64,000 nucleotides of DNA from Blastocladiella emersonii ATCC 22665 (Eukaryota > Blastocladiomycota > Blastocladiomycetes > Blastocladiales > Blastocladiaceae), in NCBI GenBank assembly GCA_025594325.1, contig JANHCV010000001.1:4216001-4280000 (forward strand), given 5' to 3'. A program made the position numbers and the translations under genes. The notes under the pieces were generated by a model, which did not search any database, was not told where the DNA came from, and saw only the letters and a program-made list of their open reading frames with translations. Of the stretch, positions 20,201-30,319 are shown one piece after another. Positions within the stretch are counted from its first letter, which is position 1. Every line of letters begins with the position of its first letter.

Positions 20201-22992
20201 GCAAGTTCGCGGCCCTCGCGCGCCGCCTGCACATCCGCCAGCTCCACGCCAAGGGCGCGCTCGCGCGCGAGCAGCAGTTCGAGCACCTCGTCCGCGAGGT
20301 CCGCCTGCCGCGGCAGGAGGAGCGCGCGAGCTTCTTCGCCGAGCTGCTCCGCCCGCGCCGCCCGCTGTGCCCCGTCAAGGCCGACCAGACCTGGGCGCCC
20401 GTCGTCCCGCTGCCCGATCCGCACGGCGAGTACTCGCTCATTGTCCAGGTCAAGCGCGGGTTCAACTTCCCTGAGCGCGCCGCCGCGGCGGGTGGATCGG
20501 CAGCGCCCGTGCGGGACATGGACGCGGCGCTCGCGGCGACACTGGCCACGGTGCCCGGCCTGTCGCTCGAGCCCGCGAGCCGCGGCGCGCAGCTGTTTGT
20601 CCAGGTCGAGTTTGCGCGGCAGTCGGCGCGCACGGGCAACGCCAGCGGGCCGCACCCCGAGTGGAACACGGCGGTCACGATCCCGACGCGGATCCCGAGC
20701 GAGGACTCGATCCCGAACGGCATGGTCCACATCAACATCTTCGACGAGGTGCTTGTCGACATGCAGGTCGACGACCGGCTCCGCGACCGCGCCGTCCACT
20801 ACGTCAAGGAGGCGCGGTGGATTGGACGGATCCAGGTCCCGTTCGTCGTCTTGTGCGAGCAGGGCAAGCTCGCGGGACGGTTCCCTGTCGCCGTGCCCGC
20901 GCCGCTGCTCGGGTACACTCGGTCGGCTGCCGCGCCGGCGAATGGTGCTGCGGCGGCGGACGGCGTCGTCGCTCAAAAGGGCGCCGCAGCGACGATGGCC
21001 GACGGCGCTGCTGCGCCCGCGGAGCCGCTGCTCGAGCTGTTCCTGGTCCTTGACCCGCCCTTCTCGGTCGCGTCGCAGCTGCACCTGCACGCCGTTGCCC
21101 CGTTCGAGGAAGAGTCGGTGCACGACCACGCGGCGCGGTGGCAGGCCGTGGGCGCGGCACGGTTCCCGCACCGGTTCGCCCTATGCATGGCCACGGACCT
21201 CAGCGGCAACCTCGTCCACGTCGCGCGGTACCTGTACCCGGTCGCGCCACCGCCCTTCATCACGCGGCTCGAGCAGGCGGTCCGGTTCGTCACGCTCATC
21301 CCGACGCTCAGCGACCGGCTCTCGTTCGCCGCGGACGTGCAGATCTGGGCGCTGTGCGACCAGTTCCTTGCGCTCGGCGCCGGCGACGGGATCGACCACG
21401 CGGTCCTCCTCGCCAACTTTCTCCTGTACCTCGGCTACGAGGCGTACCTCGTGCTCGGACACGGCGTGCCCGAGGGTAGGACCGCGCATGTCCTCGTGCT
21501 CAAGCACCCGCCGTCGAGATCGCCCGCGGGCAGTCAACACGATGTAGCGGGCGATGGCCGTGGCGAGGCAAAGGACGCTGCGACGGCCAGCGCCCCGCTC
21601 TTCATCAACCCGCTCACGGGCCGCGTTCGGCGGCTGCAGGACCGCAGCGTCGCGACCATCGGGCTAACCAGCGTCGGGTGCGTCGTCGGCCCCGACAACG
21701 TGTGGCTCAACGTGCAGCCCGTGGACGACACGGCCGACCAGACCATGTCGTGGGACCTATCAAACGTGCGCGCGTGGACTCCGTTCTTTGCGCTGCGCCG
21801 CGTCGGAACCGGCAAGGGCGGCAGCGGCGCCGCACGGCCGTACCCGCCATCGTCGATGCTCCGCCCCGAGCCGTGGACGACGGTCCAGCCCGCGGCGCTC
21901 GGGTACACGCGCGTCAGCACGAAATCGGTGCGTTCGCTGCAGCAGCAGGTCGAGGCGGCTGTGATCCGCGGCATCGAGACGTGGCGGCGGCACCCGACGC
22001 GGTGGAACCGGCTCCTGTGCCGCGTGCTGCAGAACGCGGCCGCGACGCAGGAAGTGGACGGCGACCCGGACGTCGCGACGCTCGAGGCCGCGCAGCTGCG
22101 GCGCACCGCGCAGGCCACGGCCATGTGCGAGCTCGCCAAGATCGCCGCCATGCAGGGCCAGCAGCTGTACGCTATCTCCATCAACCTGCCGTGGACCGAC
22201 GAGGACACGCTCGTCGACGCGGTCCACGCCACGCGCGTCTGGGACTGCGAGGACTCAAGCGTCGAGTACGCCCTCGGCGTCCACTGCACGGGCCTGTTCA
22301 ACGGCATCGTCAGCGTGTGGATCCTGCTCGCGGCCACGTCAAGGCGGTGGCCGACCATGTCCACGTCGGGAATCGGGACCGCGGGCCACTCGGTATCCAG
22401 CCGACCGTCGGCCATGGCGCCGCCCATCGTCGCCACGGCCATCGTCAGCCCGCCGAGGCAGGGCATGTCCGTCATCTCTGGCCTCGATGACGCGGGACCG
22501 CGCTCGCGGCCGACCTCCAGCTCGCGCCCCGTCACTTTGGACTCCGACCCCAAACCGTCCGCGCCGCTTCCACCACCACCAAAACCGCAGTCGCCGCCGC
22601 TGCCCACGGTCGCGACCGAGGATGAGCTGCCACCGCTCGCCATCGCCACGGGCCGGCGGAACCCGCGGACCGGCAGCTGGGCCTCGGCCGGCGCAGATGG
22701 ACTCGCCGGCGGCGCCGCCGCTGAACTTGACGTATCGGGTCCACGGCGGCGCCGCGCGTCGCACGCGCGCAGCCCGAGCGCAGATATGGCGCGGACGCGG
22801 CGGCCGTCCAACGGGCAGGGCGACGCAGGGTCGGGCCGGATCACGCCGACCGCGAAACCGTTGCGGCCATCGAGGTCGAGCGCCGTCTCGTTCCGCGATA
22901 TCCCGTCCTCGGACGACGATAGCAGCGACTCGGTGGCGGTTCCGCGAGCGAGCAGCGCGGGCCGAGAGAGTAGGCGGAGGAGGGATGACTAA
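17251..22992 (+). CDS. CC2D2A: CC2D2A, ciliary transition-zone protein
   Basis: Exons are 17251-17679, 17760-19580 and 19642-22992, all joined in phase 0, giving 1866 aa. Residues 1-300 are disordered. The helical/CC2D2A-N region follows; residues about 1010-1180 are the C2 domain (EYSLIVQVKRGFNF ... INIFDEVLVDMQ). About 1300-1490 is the degenerate transglutaminase-like domain (IWALCDQFLALGAGDGIDHA, LYLGYEAYLVLG). The conserved end YAISINLPWTDED...VEYALGVHC...VSVWILLA is present, followed by a 220-residue Ser/Pro/Arg tail absent from the human protein. It belongs to the MKS module that gates the cilium base, so the host builds flagella. The first exon is the least certain part: it rests on a GTGCTC donor and on phase. 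Confidence 0.9.
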
Positions 22993-23037
22993 CAATGTAT
23001 ACTATGACTATTGCTGATTGAGCGGGTGGGTGGTGTA

Positions 23038-25544
23038 TCACGCGAGGTTGGCATGGAGGGTGACGAGAAGCGTGGCCCCGTTCTCGATCGCCGTGACGGG
23101 GACGAAGCTGAGCGCGACGTCGGTCAGGAGCGACTCGAAGGCTACACGTTGGAGGATGTGAGTGGACTGAATGGATCAGGCAGCGGTAGTCAAAGCGTAC
23201 CCTTCTCGACCGTGGATGGCTCGAGCCCCGCGGCGCCGACGGCGTAGAAGACGCGCGCCGACAGAACGTGCTTCCACGTCGCGCGCACGTCCGCGATGAC
23301 AATGTCGAGCTCGCGCTTGAGGTTCTCGAGCGCCTCGCCAAGCGCGGCCGCGGCGTGTACGGTGACAGGTGCCTGGACCGTGGCGAGCGTGCCCTTGCGC
23401 GACGCGGTCGCCGAAACCGCAAAGACGCCTTCACGCTGCTCGCTCGACGAGCCACGGAGCGAGAGCGTGTACTGTTCGAGTACCCGGGCGTCGTCCTCGT
23501 CGTCGGAATCGAGCGGCTCGCCCACGCGGTTGTGCGCAACGGCGTACTGGTTGCGCCACTCGGGGTAGAAGGCGGACGCGACCCACTCAACGGCAGCGCT
23601 GCGCGGGAGGCACGGCACGGCGACGATCGCGAGGTCGCCCGACACGGGCGAGACGCGGGACGCGGCGGCTCGGCGTCGAGCGATCGGGTCCTCGCTCTCG
23701 TCCTCGGCGTCGCTCTCGTCGTCCGAGTTAGACTCCGAGTCGACAGCGGCGGCGCGCACGAACGGCGCCGAGTTGGACCACATGGCGCGCGCGGCGGGGA
23801 TCCACTTGGGGTCGCTGACGTACGCGACGCACGAGACCACGTCGCACGACACGTTGACGCCGACGGCGGTGCAGATGCGCTCGTAGTGGCGGCGCGCGAG
23901 GAACGCCTGCGCGGCGAACTCGGCGTCGGGCGACGCGAGGCCGGGCCACGTCATGGTCCGCGGAACGAGGCCGATCTGGCCGGCGACTGAAACGTGGTTG
24001 TCGGCGATCACGGCCTGCGAGTATGGGCCGATGTTGGCCGAGGCCCAGTACGAAATGGACTGGACGTGCAGGTTGGTGCGCGGGGTCGCGCGGGCGGCGC
24101 GCGCGAGCACGTCGACCTGGACCTGGCACTGGAGGTGCGCTTCGACGCAGGCGCTGATGGGCGGAAGGGAATGTCAGTCGAGCAAGGGTGGAGGTAATAG
24201 CCGAGTTGAGACGTACCGCGCGCCGGGATTCACGCCAAAGTAGCTGCCGTAGACGGCGTTGACGCGGGCAAAGTCGCCCATGTTGCGCACGAGCACCGTG
24301 ACCATGGCCGCGTCCTCAGCGAGGGTCAGGCCGAGCGTCGCGAGTTCGGACTGGACCTGGTCCATGACGTTGCGCGCTGCGTCCTCAAGCGGAGCGTCGG
24401 CCGAGAGACCGATCGGGCGGATGCCGGAGATGGCGACGAGGCCGCCGGCCGTCTTGATCCGCGGGGCAGCAAGCGGCTCAGTCGCGACCAGCCCAGAGCG
24501 AGCGACCTCGGACGCAGTTGATGGCGCAGCGACGGGAAGGTCGATGGAGGGAAGCGGGTCCAGAAGCGTGTCGGCGAAGCGCGCGCGGATTTGCTCGTAC
24601 GAGAGGATCTCGTCAAGCGGCTTGTCCTCGACGGCAACGTCCTCAAACTTGAGGTAAATGACGGGCGCCATGTCGTCGGCCGAGTGTTCAATGTGCGAGA
24701 GGCGGTTGAGGACCAGGCGGCGGCGGAACAGCGGGCAGTCGAGCGTCAGGGTCTCGTACTCGCCGCCCTCGCCGCACGGGTGCAGCCCAAACTTGGCGTG
24801 CTACACGATCGCGCTCGGGGGTGAGTACCGATGCGCAAGGGGATCCAGTTGGGATGGAGCAGACCATTTGGAGGAGGTGGGACTGCAGCTGGGCGAGCGA
24901 CTTGCCGAGATGGCGACCATTGAGACCTGCAAGTGGGATTGTGAGCATCGGGAGCAAGCTATGACCGAGCGGCGCCAGTGCGTACCCATGCCGGCGACCT
25001 TGATGAGGACCGAGTTCATCTGGGCCTTGACCACGCTGTCGAGAAGCTGGACCTGGTTCCCCTCCCACAGGTAAGCGAAGACGGTAAGGCCGAGGCGCTG
25101 GCACACGTTCTCGACGCGGACGCGCTGGTAGGTCGAGAGGATGGCGCCGACGCTCACGCCCTGGACCTCGGGCATGGTCTCCTTGACCTCGCGCAGGAGG
25201 ACGTAGAGGTCCTCGACCTCGTCGAGCTCGCCGAGGTGCTTGCGGTCGTCGTAGGTGATGCCAATGACGTTGGAGCCGCCCGAGATGGCGCGGCGGAAGA
25301 GCGGCAGCGGCGGGGCGGCCAGCGGGTCGTCGTCGGGGCCCGCGGCCGGGTTGATGAAGAGCGCGGCGTAGTGGTGGATCACATCGTGTCCGACGGTCTG
25401 GTACATGTGCGAGTCGAGCTCGTCGCCGTCCTCCTGCCGCGGGTGCAGGTTGGCCAGCGCGACGATCTCGTGCCCGTTGGCCGCGCAGTGCAGTGCGTTG
25501 AAGCACGAGTCCTTGCCTCCGCTAATCAGTGCAACAAGTTTCAT
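23038..25544 (-). CDS. DPH6: Diphthine-ammonia ligase DPH6 with fused RidA-like domains
   Basis: Five exons: 24986-25544, 24865-24926, 24217-24800, 23201-24153 and 23038-23141, giving 753 aa. MKLVALISGGKDSCFNA is the SGGxDS PP-loop of the ATP pyrophosphatase domain (residues 1-240). GLHPCGEGGEYET is the second conserved block of the amidase half. The rest holds two RidA/YjgF-type domains (GGLVAISGIRPIGLS... and YWASANIGPYSQAVIADNHV), separated by an acidic Ser/Asp/Glu linker, and ends with the family-typical FVPVTAIENGATLLVTL. It amidates diphthine on elongation factor 2 as the last diphthamide step in the cytosol. This fused layout is that of yeast Dph6. Exon 2 is only 62 nt and its donor is GTCTGC. 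Confidence 0.9.
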
Positions 25545-25738
25545 GGTAGCCGAGCTTAGCTGGGGTTTGGCGAGCAGAGAGCGGGGAAGGCTGAGCAAGA
25601 TGAAGGTCGCCAGCCGACCCGGCTTGGTCGCCGAAGGCCCTCGCGCGACGCGCCCGCGCTCCCGTTCTCCGCCAGCGGCTTTGCGGCACTCCATGTAACT
25701 ACAACCGACGCAGACTTGACGCAACACGACCAAGCACC

Positions 25739-26850
25739 ATGCCCGGGATCCAGCTGCCGACCATCGGACGCAACGAGCTGCGCCACTGGCTCGACGTCGT
25801 GCCGCTCGGCACCCGCGCCTACGCGGTCGCCGTCTGGGCCCTATACCTTCTGACGCTGCTGACGGGCCACAGCGCGGCCGTGTCGGGCCTGTGCTACAAC
25901 CCGTCGTCGCTCTTCTCGCTCGCCGTCTACCGGATCTGGCTCGCGCCGCTCATGCACGGCGGCTTGCTCCACATTCTGTTCAACACGATCGCGCTCCTGT
26001 CGCTCGGAACGCAGGTCGAGAAGCGCCGCGGCACGCTGACCACGCTGTTTGCCATGCTCGTCGTGCTGCCGTTCGTCTCGGCCGTCGCGCACTGGTTCCT
26101 TCACGGCCTCCTGTACCTGGTCGGCCTGACGGGTCCCGAGTGCGCCGTCGGCGCGTCGGGTGTGCTCTTTGCCCTCATGGCCGCGTTTGCGCTCGGCCAC
26201 CACGAGGCCGAGCCGTCGTCGACGTTCGGGCAGTCGCGTGCGTGGCCGGTCCTCATCGTGCTCGTCCTCTCGAGCCTGCTGTTCCCGAGCGCGTCGTGGC
26301 AGGGTCACCTCGCTGGCGTTGCGGCCGGTGTTGCGTGTACGACTTTTTGACTGTCGGCAGCCCGACTCGCTCACTGACGTCGCTGGGGTTCTCTAGACGC
26401 CAAGGGTATGCTCGACGTGGTGCTTCTCCCCGCGTCGGTCGTCGACCGGATCGAGACGAGCACGGCGCCCGCGGTCCGGCGAATCGTGGACTCGGACATC
26501 TTCATCCCGCACGACCCGTCGACGGCGCTCCCGCGGTACACGAGCGTCGGCGCCAACGGTGCCGTAGAGGCGGACGGCCGCGGGCTCATGCTCTCCGATG
26601 ACGAGGAGGGTCTGATGTGCGCGCTGCTCGCAACTTGCGGTGCTCGGCCGCGCTCACGCTCACGCTCACGTTTCCAAACTGTAGTCCCGCGTCGCCTGGC
26701 GCACCGCAGACCCTGTTCAGCGCTCCCTCGCCGCTCCTCGAGCCAGCGCGCTCGCCAAGCCCGGGCCCCAACTCGGTCGGGTCTTCGTCCTCGTCGGAGG
26801 GCGGCGCGAGCCCGCTCATCATCCCCGCCGAGCCCAAGCTCCTCATCTAG
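25739..26850 (+). CDS. Rhomboid-family intramembrane serine protease
   Basis: Exons are 25739-26336, 26397-26616 and 26685-26850, giving 327 aa. Six hydrophobic segments lie in residues 25-205. HGGLLHILFN is the conserved helix-2 motif. GASGVLFAL contains the nucleophile Ser and WQGHLAGVAAG the catalytic His, so the dyad is intact. The short Rbd2-like size and the N-terminal cytosolic start suggest a Golgi/secretory rhomboid. The C-terminus (about 100 aa) is polar and Ser/Pro-rich. The last splice (GTGCGC donor at 26617) was chosen on phase and on the orderly end PLIIPAEPKLLI; unspliced reading gives an Arg-rich nonsense tail. Confidence 0.85.
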
Positions 26851-27099
26851 CGCCATAGTCGTTGATATACGCCTGCTTTGCCTCCTTGCCGCGTCAGCCG
26901 GAAATCGCCCCCGCGAGGAACGCGTCGCCGACGCGACTCGGCCCACGTGATAGCGCCAGGGGTTGCAGCTCGCTTCGTTTTGTGGCTCCGCCGATCCGGC
27001 GTGCACTCCTCGAGCGCCCATTGCCATGCAAATCTGAATGAATTAACTCCTTGCAAGTTGTGTGCCGCACTCGTCGAAGCCCCATTCACGCGCATCGCC

Positions 27100-30008
27100 A
27101 TGGATTCGCTGCCCGAGCTCTTCCTGGCGGACTCGGACCCCTCGTCCGCCGACGATGTCCCCATGCCACCCTGGTCCCACCCTCCCGGCGATGGACAAAC
27201 TCTCGACGAAATCAATTCAATGGCTTATCTCTCCAATTCGTGGGCAACTTTTTCGAGCGAGGTTCGCCCGCCGTTGACGAACGACTGGGTGCGTGCAACC
27301 GGCCGCTCTAGCGAGCACCGCAGTGTCTCGTGCCCTAACACGGCGTCACCGGTGTGTAGGACGAAAGCTCATTCCTCGATTTTGCGAATTGCGATCCTCC
27401 TCTTGGTGCAGTCGATCCATTGCTCAGCTCGGAAGCCTCCGCTCCATCGCCACCACCGCTCCCGCAACAAGCTTCCCTCTCCTTCATCCCGATGCAGGGC
27501 GATTTTACCTTTTCGGACGCCTCCGACGCGAATTACCTCGCGGCGTACTCGGTGGCGCAGGAGCTCGTCACGTTCGCGGACGCCGAGCGGAGTACACTTG
27601 CCACGACGCGTTTGGACCTGTTCCGCCAGTCCACCATCCCGGCCTCACCCGTGCCCTCCATGGTGCCCGCGATGCTCGCCCACGTGTCGCCGCAGTCGTC
27701 GTGGCCGGCTTTTGGCGATGACAGCGCGGTTTTCCCGGATCTCGTCCCTCGTGCTTTCACGCCTGTCTCTGCCTCACCGAACGACATGGACCCGCTCGCG
27801 GTCCTCCTCGCGTCGGTGTCGATTCCCGCAGAACCCACCGCTGGTTACCGGCCGGATTCGCCCTCCGCTCCGACCGTCGCGGCTTTTGCCGACTGCTCCG
27901 AGCCTCGTACCCCGAAGTCGTACTCGTCTGAGGCCGTTTGGCTTTCAACTCCGCCTTCTGCGGGCGGTGACTGCATTCTGCTTCCCGACCTCGCTGAACC
28001 CGTGCATGTCGCCGATCTTACCATCAGCATCAACAGCAGCGACACCTCGAGCAGCACCTCGAGCAGCGTTGATAGCACAGCTTCGGGCCTGCGGAGGTCC
28101 ACCCGGACTCGAAGAAGAAAAATCGATGATGCTGCCATTTGCGATCTCCCCGGCTTGGGTGAGAACGAGATTTCGACGCTTCTTCGCCGCGAACGCGTCC
28201 GGTCCCGACCTGCTCCTCCACCGACCTCCGCGCCCGCCACCGTCGCGAAGCCCGCCCGGCGACGCGCTGCTGCTGCTCCCTCCCGCCCACCGTCCTCACC
28301 ACCACCCTCTGCACCGACTGCTTTCCTGCTAACGCCTATCTCGTCGAGACTCGCCGAGCTGCAGGCAACGGTCGCTGGACCCGCTTCCGCTCACGGCTCT
28401 GCTTTGGATCCCGTGCGCCCCGCTGAACTTTCCAGTGCAGCGGCGCTTTCGGTCGAGGCTGTACTCTCGCCCACCCACGACGCATCGGCTCGATCTGCAG
28501 CTCCGAGTTCTCCGTCGCAGCCTCGTGTCCTTGCTCCATCCAAGCCTGCACCTTCACCAACGCGCGAGCCCAGTTCCGTGCCGCTTCCGCTGCTGGATCG
28601 CGACCATCAACGCTCACCAATACCGCCGCCGATCGGCCTTGCTCCATCACTTCTACCTGAGCCGTCGGGTCCGCTCACGCCGGATACCGCGCTCACCCCG
28701 TCGCTCTCACGTTCGTTCTTCGACGAACCCGAATCGGAGCTTACTCCCGCACCCGAGACTCCGCCATCGCATATACTCGATCTCTCGTCGTTGTCATCCT
28801 TGACGTCCGCGCCCGCATCCGAGCCCTTGTTCTCTCCGCTTGCTCGGACATCCTCGCCATCGGAGCATGTTCAACAAGCCGAGCTGTCCCTCACGTTCGA
28901 GCTTGTGCCGCCGCCCGGACCCGAGCCTGTGCCATCGCCCGGACGTGCTTCACCTCCGCCACTCGCGCCAGCGCCGGTCTCGGCCGATTCCTCTCCATCA
29001 TTCGCGACAGAAATCGCGCCATCGCCCTCATCCGAACTTGTCGTACAACCCGCCACTTCGCAACTGGTTCCTGATCTTCTTCCACCGACTGAACCTTTGT
29101 CACTGGACGGCGACGGCGGCTCTGATGCAACGGCGCTCGGGGCATCGTCTCCGTCGGCGGTCCCGCCAGCTCCTGGCCCAGAGACGCGCAAGCGGAAGAA
29201 AAGGGGCTCTCGTGCCGGACCTGCTTCGAAACGACCTCGGCACATCGCCAAAGCTGCTTCTCCAGCTGGTGGTGAGACGGACGAGCTCCTGGCGGACTCG
29301 GACCCGCTTCCACCGCGGCCGCAGTCGACGCCGCCCATGCCGAACGTGTCGACGCCAACCCCGCCGCCAACGGTCTCCTCTCCGCCACGCGCTTCGCGTT
29401 CCGCACAACGTCCGAGCTCGGCCGCACCACTCGAGTCGCCATCCTCGTCGCGTCCGCGACGACTCCGCTCGGCCGATCGCTCGCGCGCGCTCCCGTCGCC
29501 GCCATTCGGCCAGCTCGCCGCCGAGGACTCTCAGTCGATGCCAGCGCTTCCCCCACCGCCGCCACCGCCTCAGCTTCGCCGCTCGCGCGCGGCAGCGCCG
29601 CTCGAAGCGCTCAAGCCGGCCGCGGGTCCCCGGCGCGTGCCCAGGATCCACATCAAGCTGGGCCCCGTGGTCTCCACCCGGCAGGTGCAGTCCGTCCTCC
29701 CGCTCGCAGCGCCGGCCGCGACTATGCCGACGCCAGCGGCGACTCTGCCGTCGTCGCCCGTCGCCGCGGTGCACGCGGACCCCGATCGCGGCAACGGCGA
29801 GCCCGGGACCAGACTCGCCGACAAACCAGCACCCGCCGCCGCTGCCTCACCGCCTTCACCGAGAGTTCGCGCACGCCGGCCTGTGGCCCTCTTCCGCGGG
29901 CGACCGGTGCAGTGCGAGATCGTAATCCCGCTGCGGACGTCTCCGGTGCCGGTCCCCGCCCGGCCGAGTCAAGAAGGAGGAGATGCGTGTTGTGACGCGA
30001 TAGTATGA
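27100..30008 (+). CDS. Large disordered Pro/Ser-rich orphan protein, probably nuclear
   Basis: Exons are 27100-27288 and 27360-30008, giving 945 aa; the intron has a GTGCGT donor and a GTGTAG acceptor, phase 0. I recognise no domain. The first 150 residues contain hydrophobic/acidic patches (LPELFLADSDPSS, FTFSDASDANYL). Basic islands at LRRSTRTRRRKIDDAA, RKRKKRGSRAG and SKRPRHIAKA look like nuclear localisation signals, and RVPRIHIKLGPVV near 730 may be a short ordered strand. The middle is a long run of Ser/Pro/Ala/Thr. ADSDP occurs at both ends (residue 11 and about 620). Codons end in T or A more often than in neighbouring genes. A transcriptional or chromatin scaffold is possible but is not shown. 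Confidence 0.6.
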
Positions 30009-30319
30009 GTCAATTGCAGTCTGTATATTTTCCCCCTTATGCTCGAGCGATTCAGGTCAGAGGACACCGTACTTGAGAGCACCGAACGCGTCGTGTTTCA
30101 GGCGGGAGACAGCGACGACGCGTCGCGCCTCCCGTGGCGCGCCGACCGGAGACGCACTCCGAAAGCCTTGTTGAATGCACACGGGACGTGATATTTTGCG
30201 GAGTGTATCGCGCGACAGCTGGAGCGGCATCCGATCGCTCGCGCGGGCGCCCTCCCCGCCGTTGCACCGACTTGGCCCTCGCTCCCTCCGTGTAAGAAGG
30301 CTATCGTGATATCATACCC
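30009..30319 (+). promoter_or_regulatory. Kinase promoter with two ACGCGT boxes
   Basis: Between the disordered orphan and the kinase. AT-rich TATATTTT near 30025 probably belongs to the orphan 3' end. ACGCGT boxes lie at 30086-30091 and 30118-30123, the second within GACGACGCGTCGCGCC. The leader ends in AAGGCTATCGTGATATCATACCC before the ATG without a clear TATA box. Confidence 0.45.

Noticed and set aside
21534-22844. 436-aa minus-strand frame inside CC2D2A
   Set aside because: Antisense shadow; the plus strand encodes the conserved CC2D2A end.
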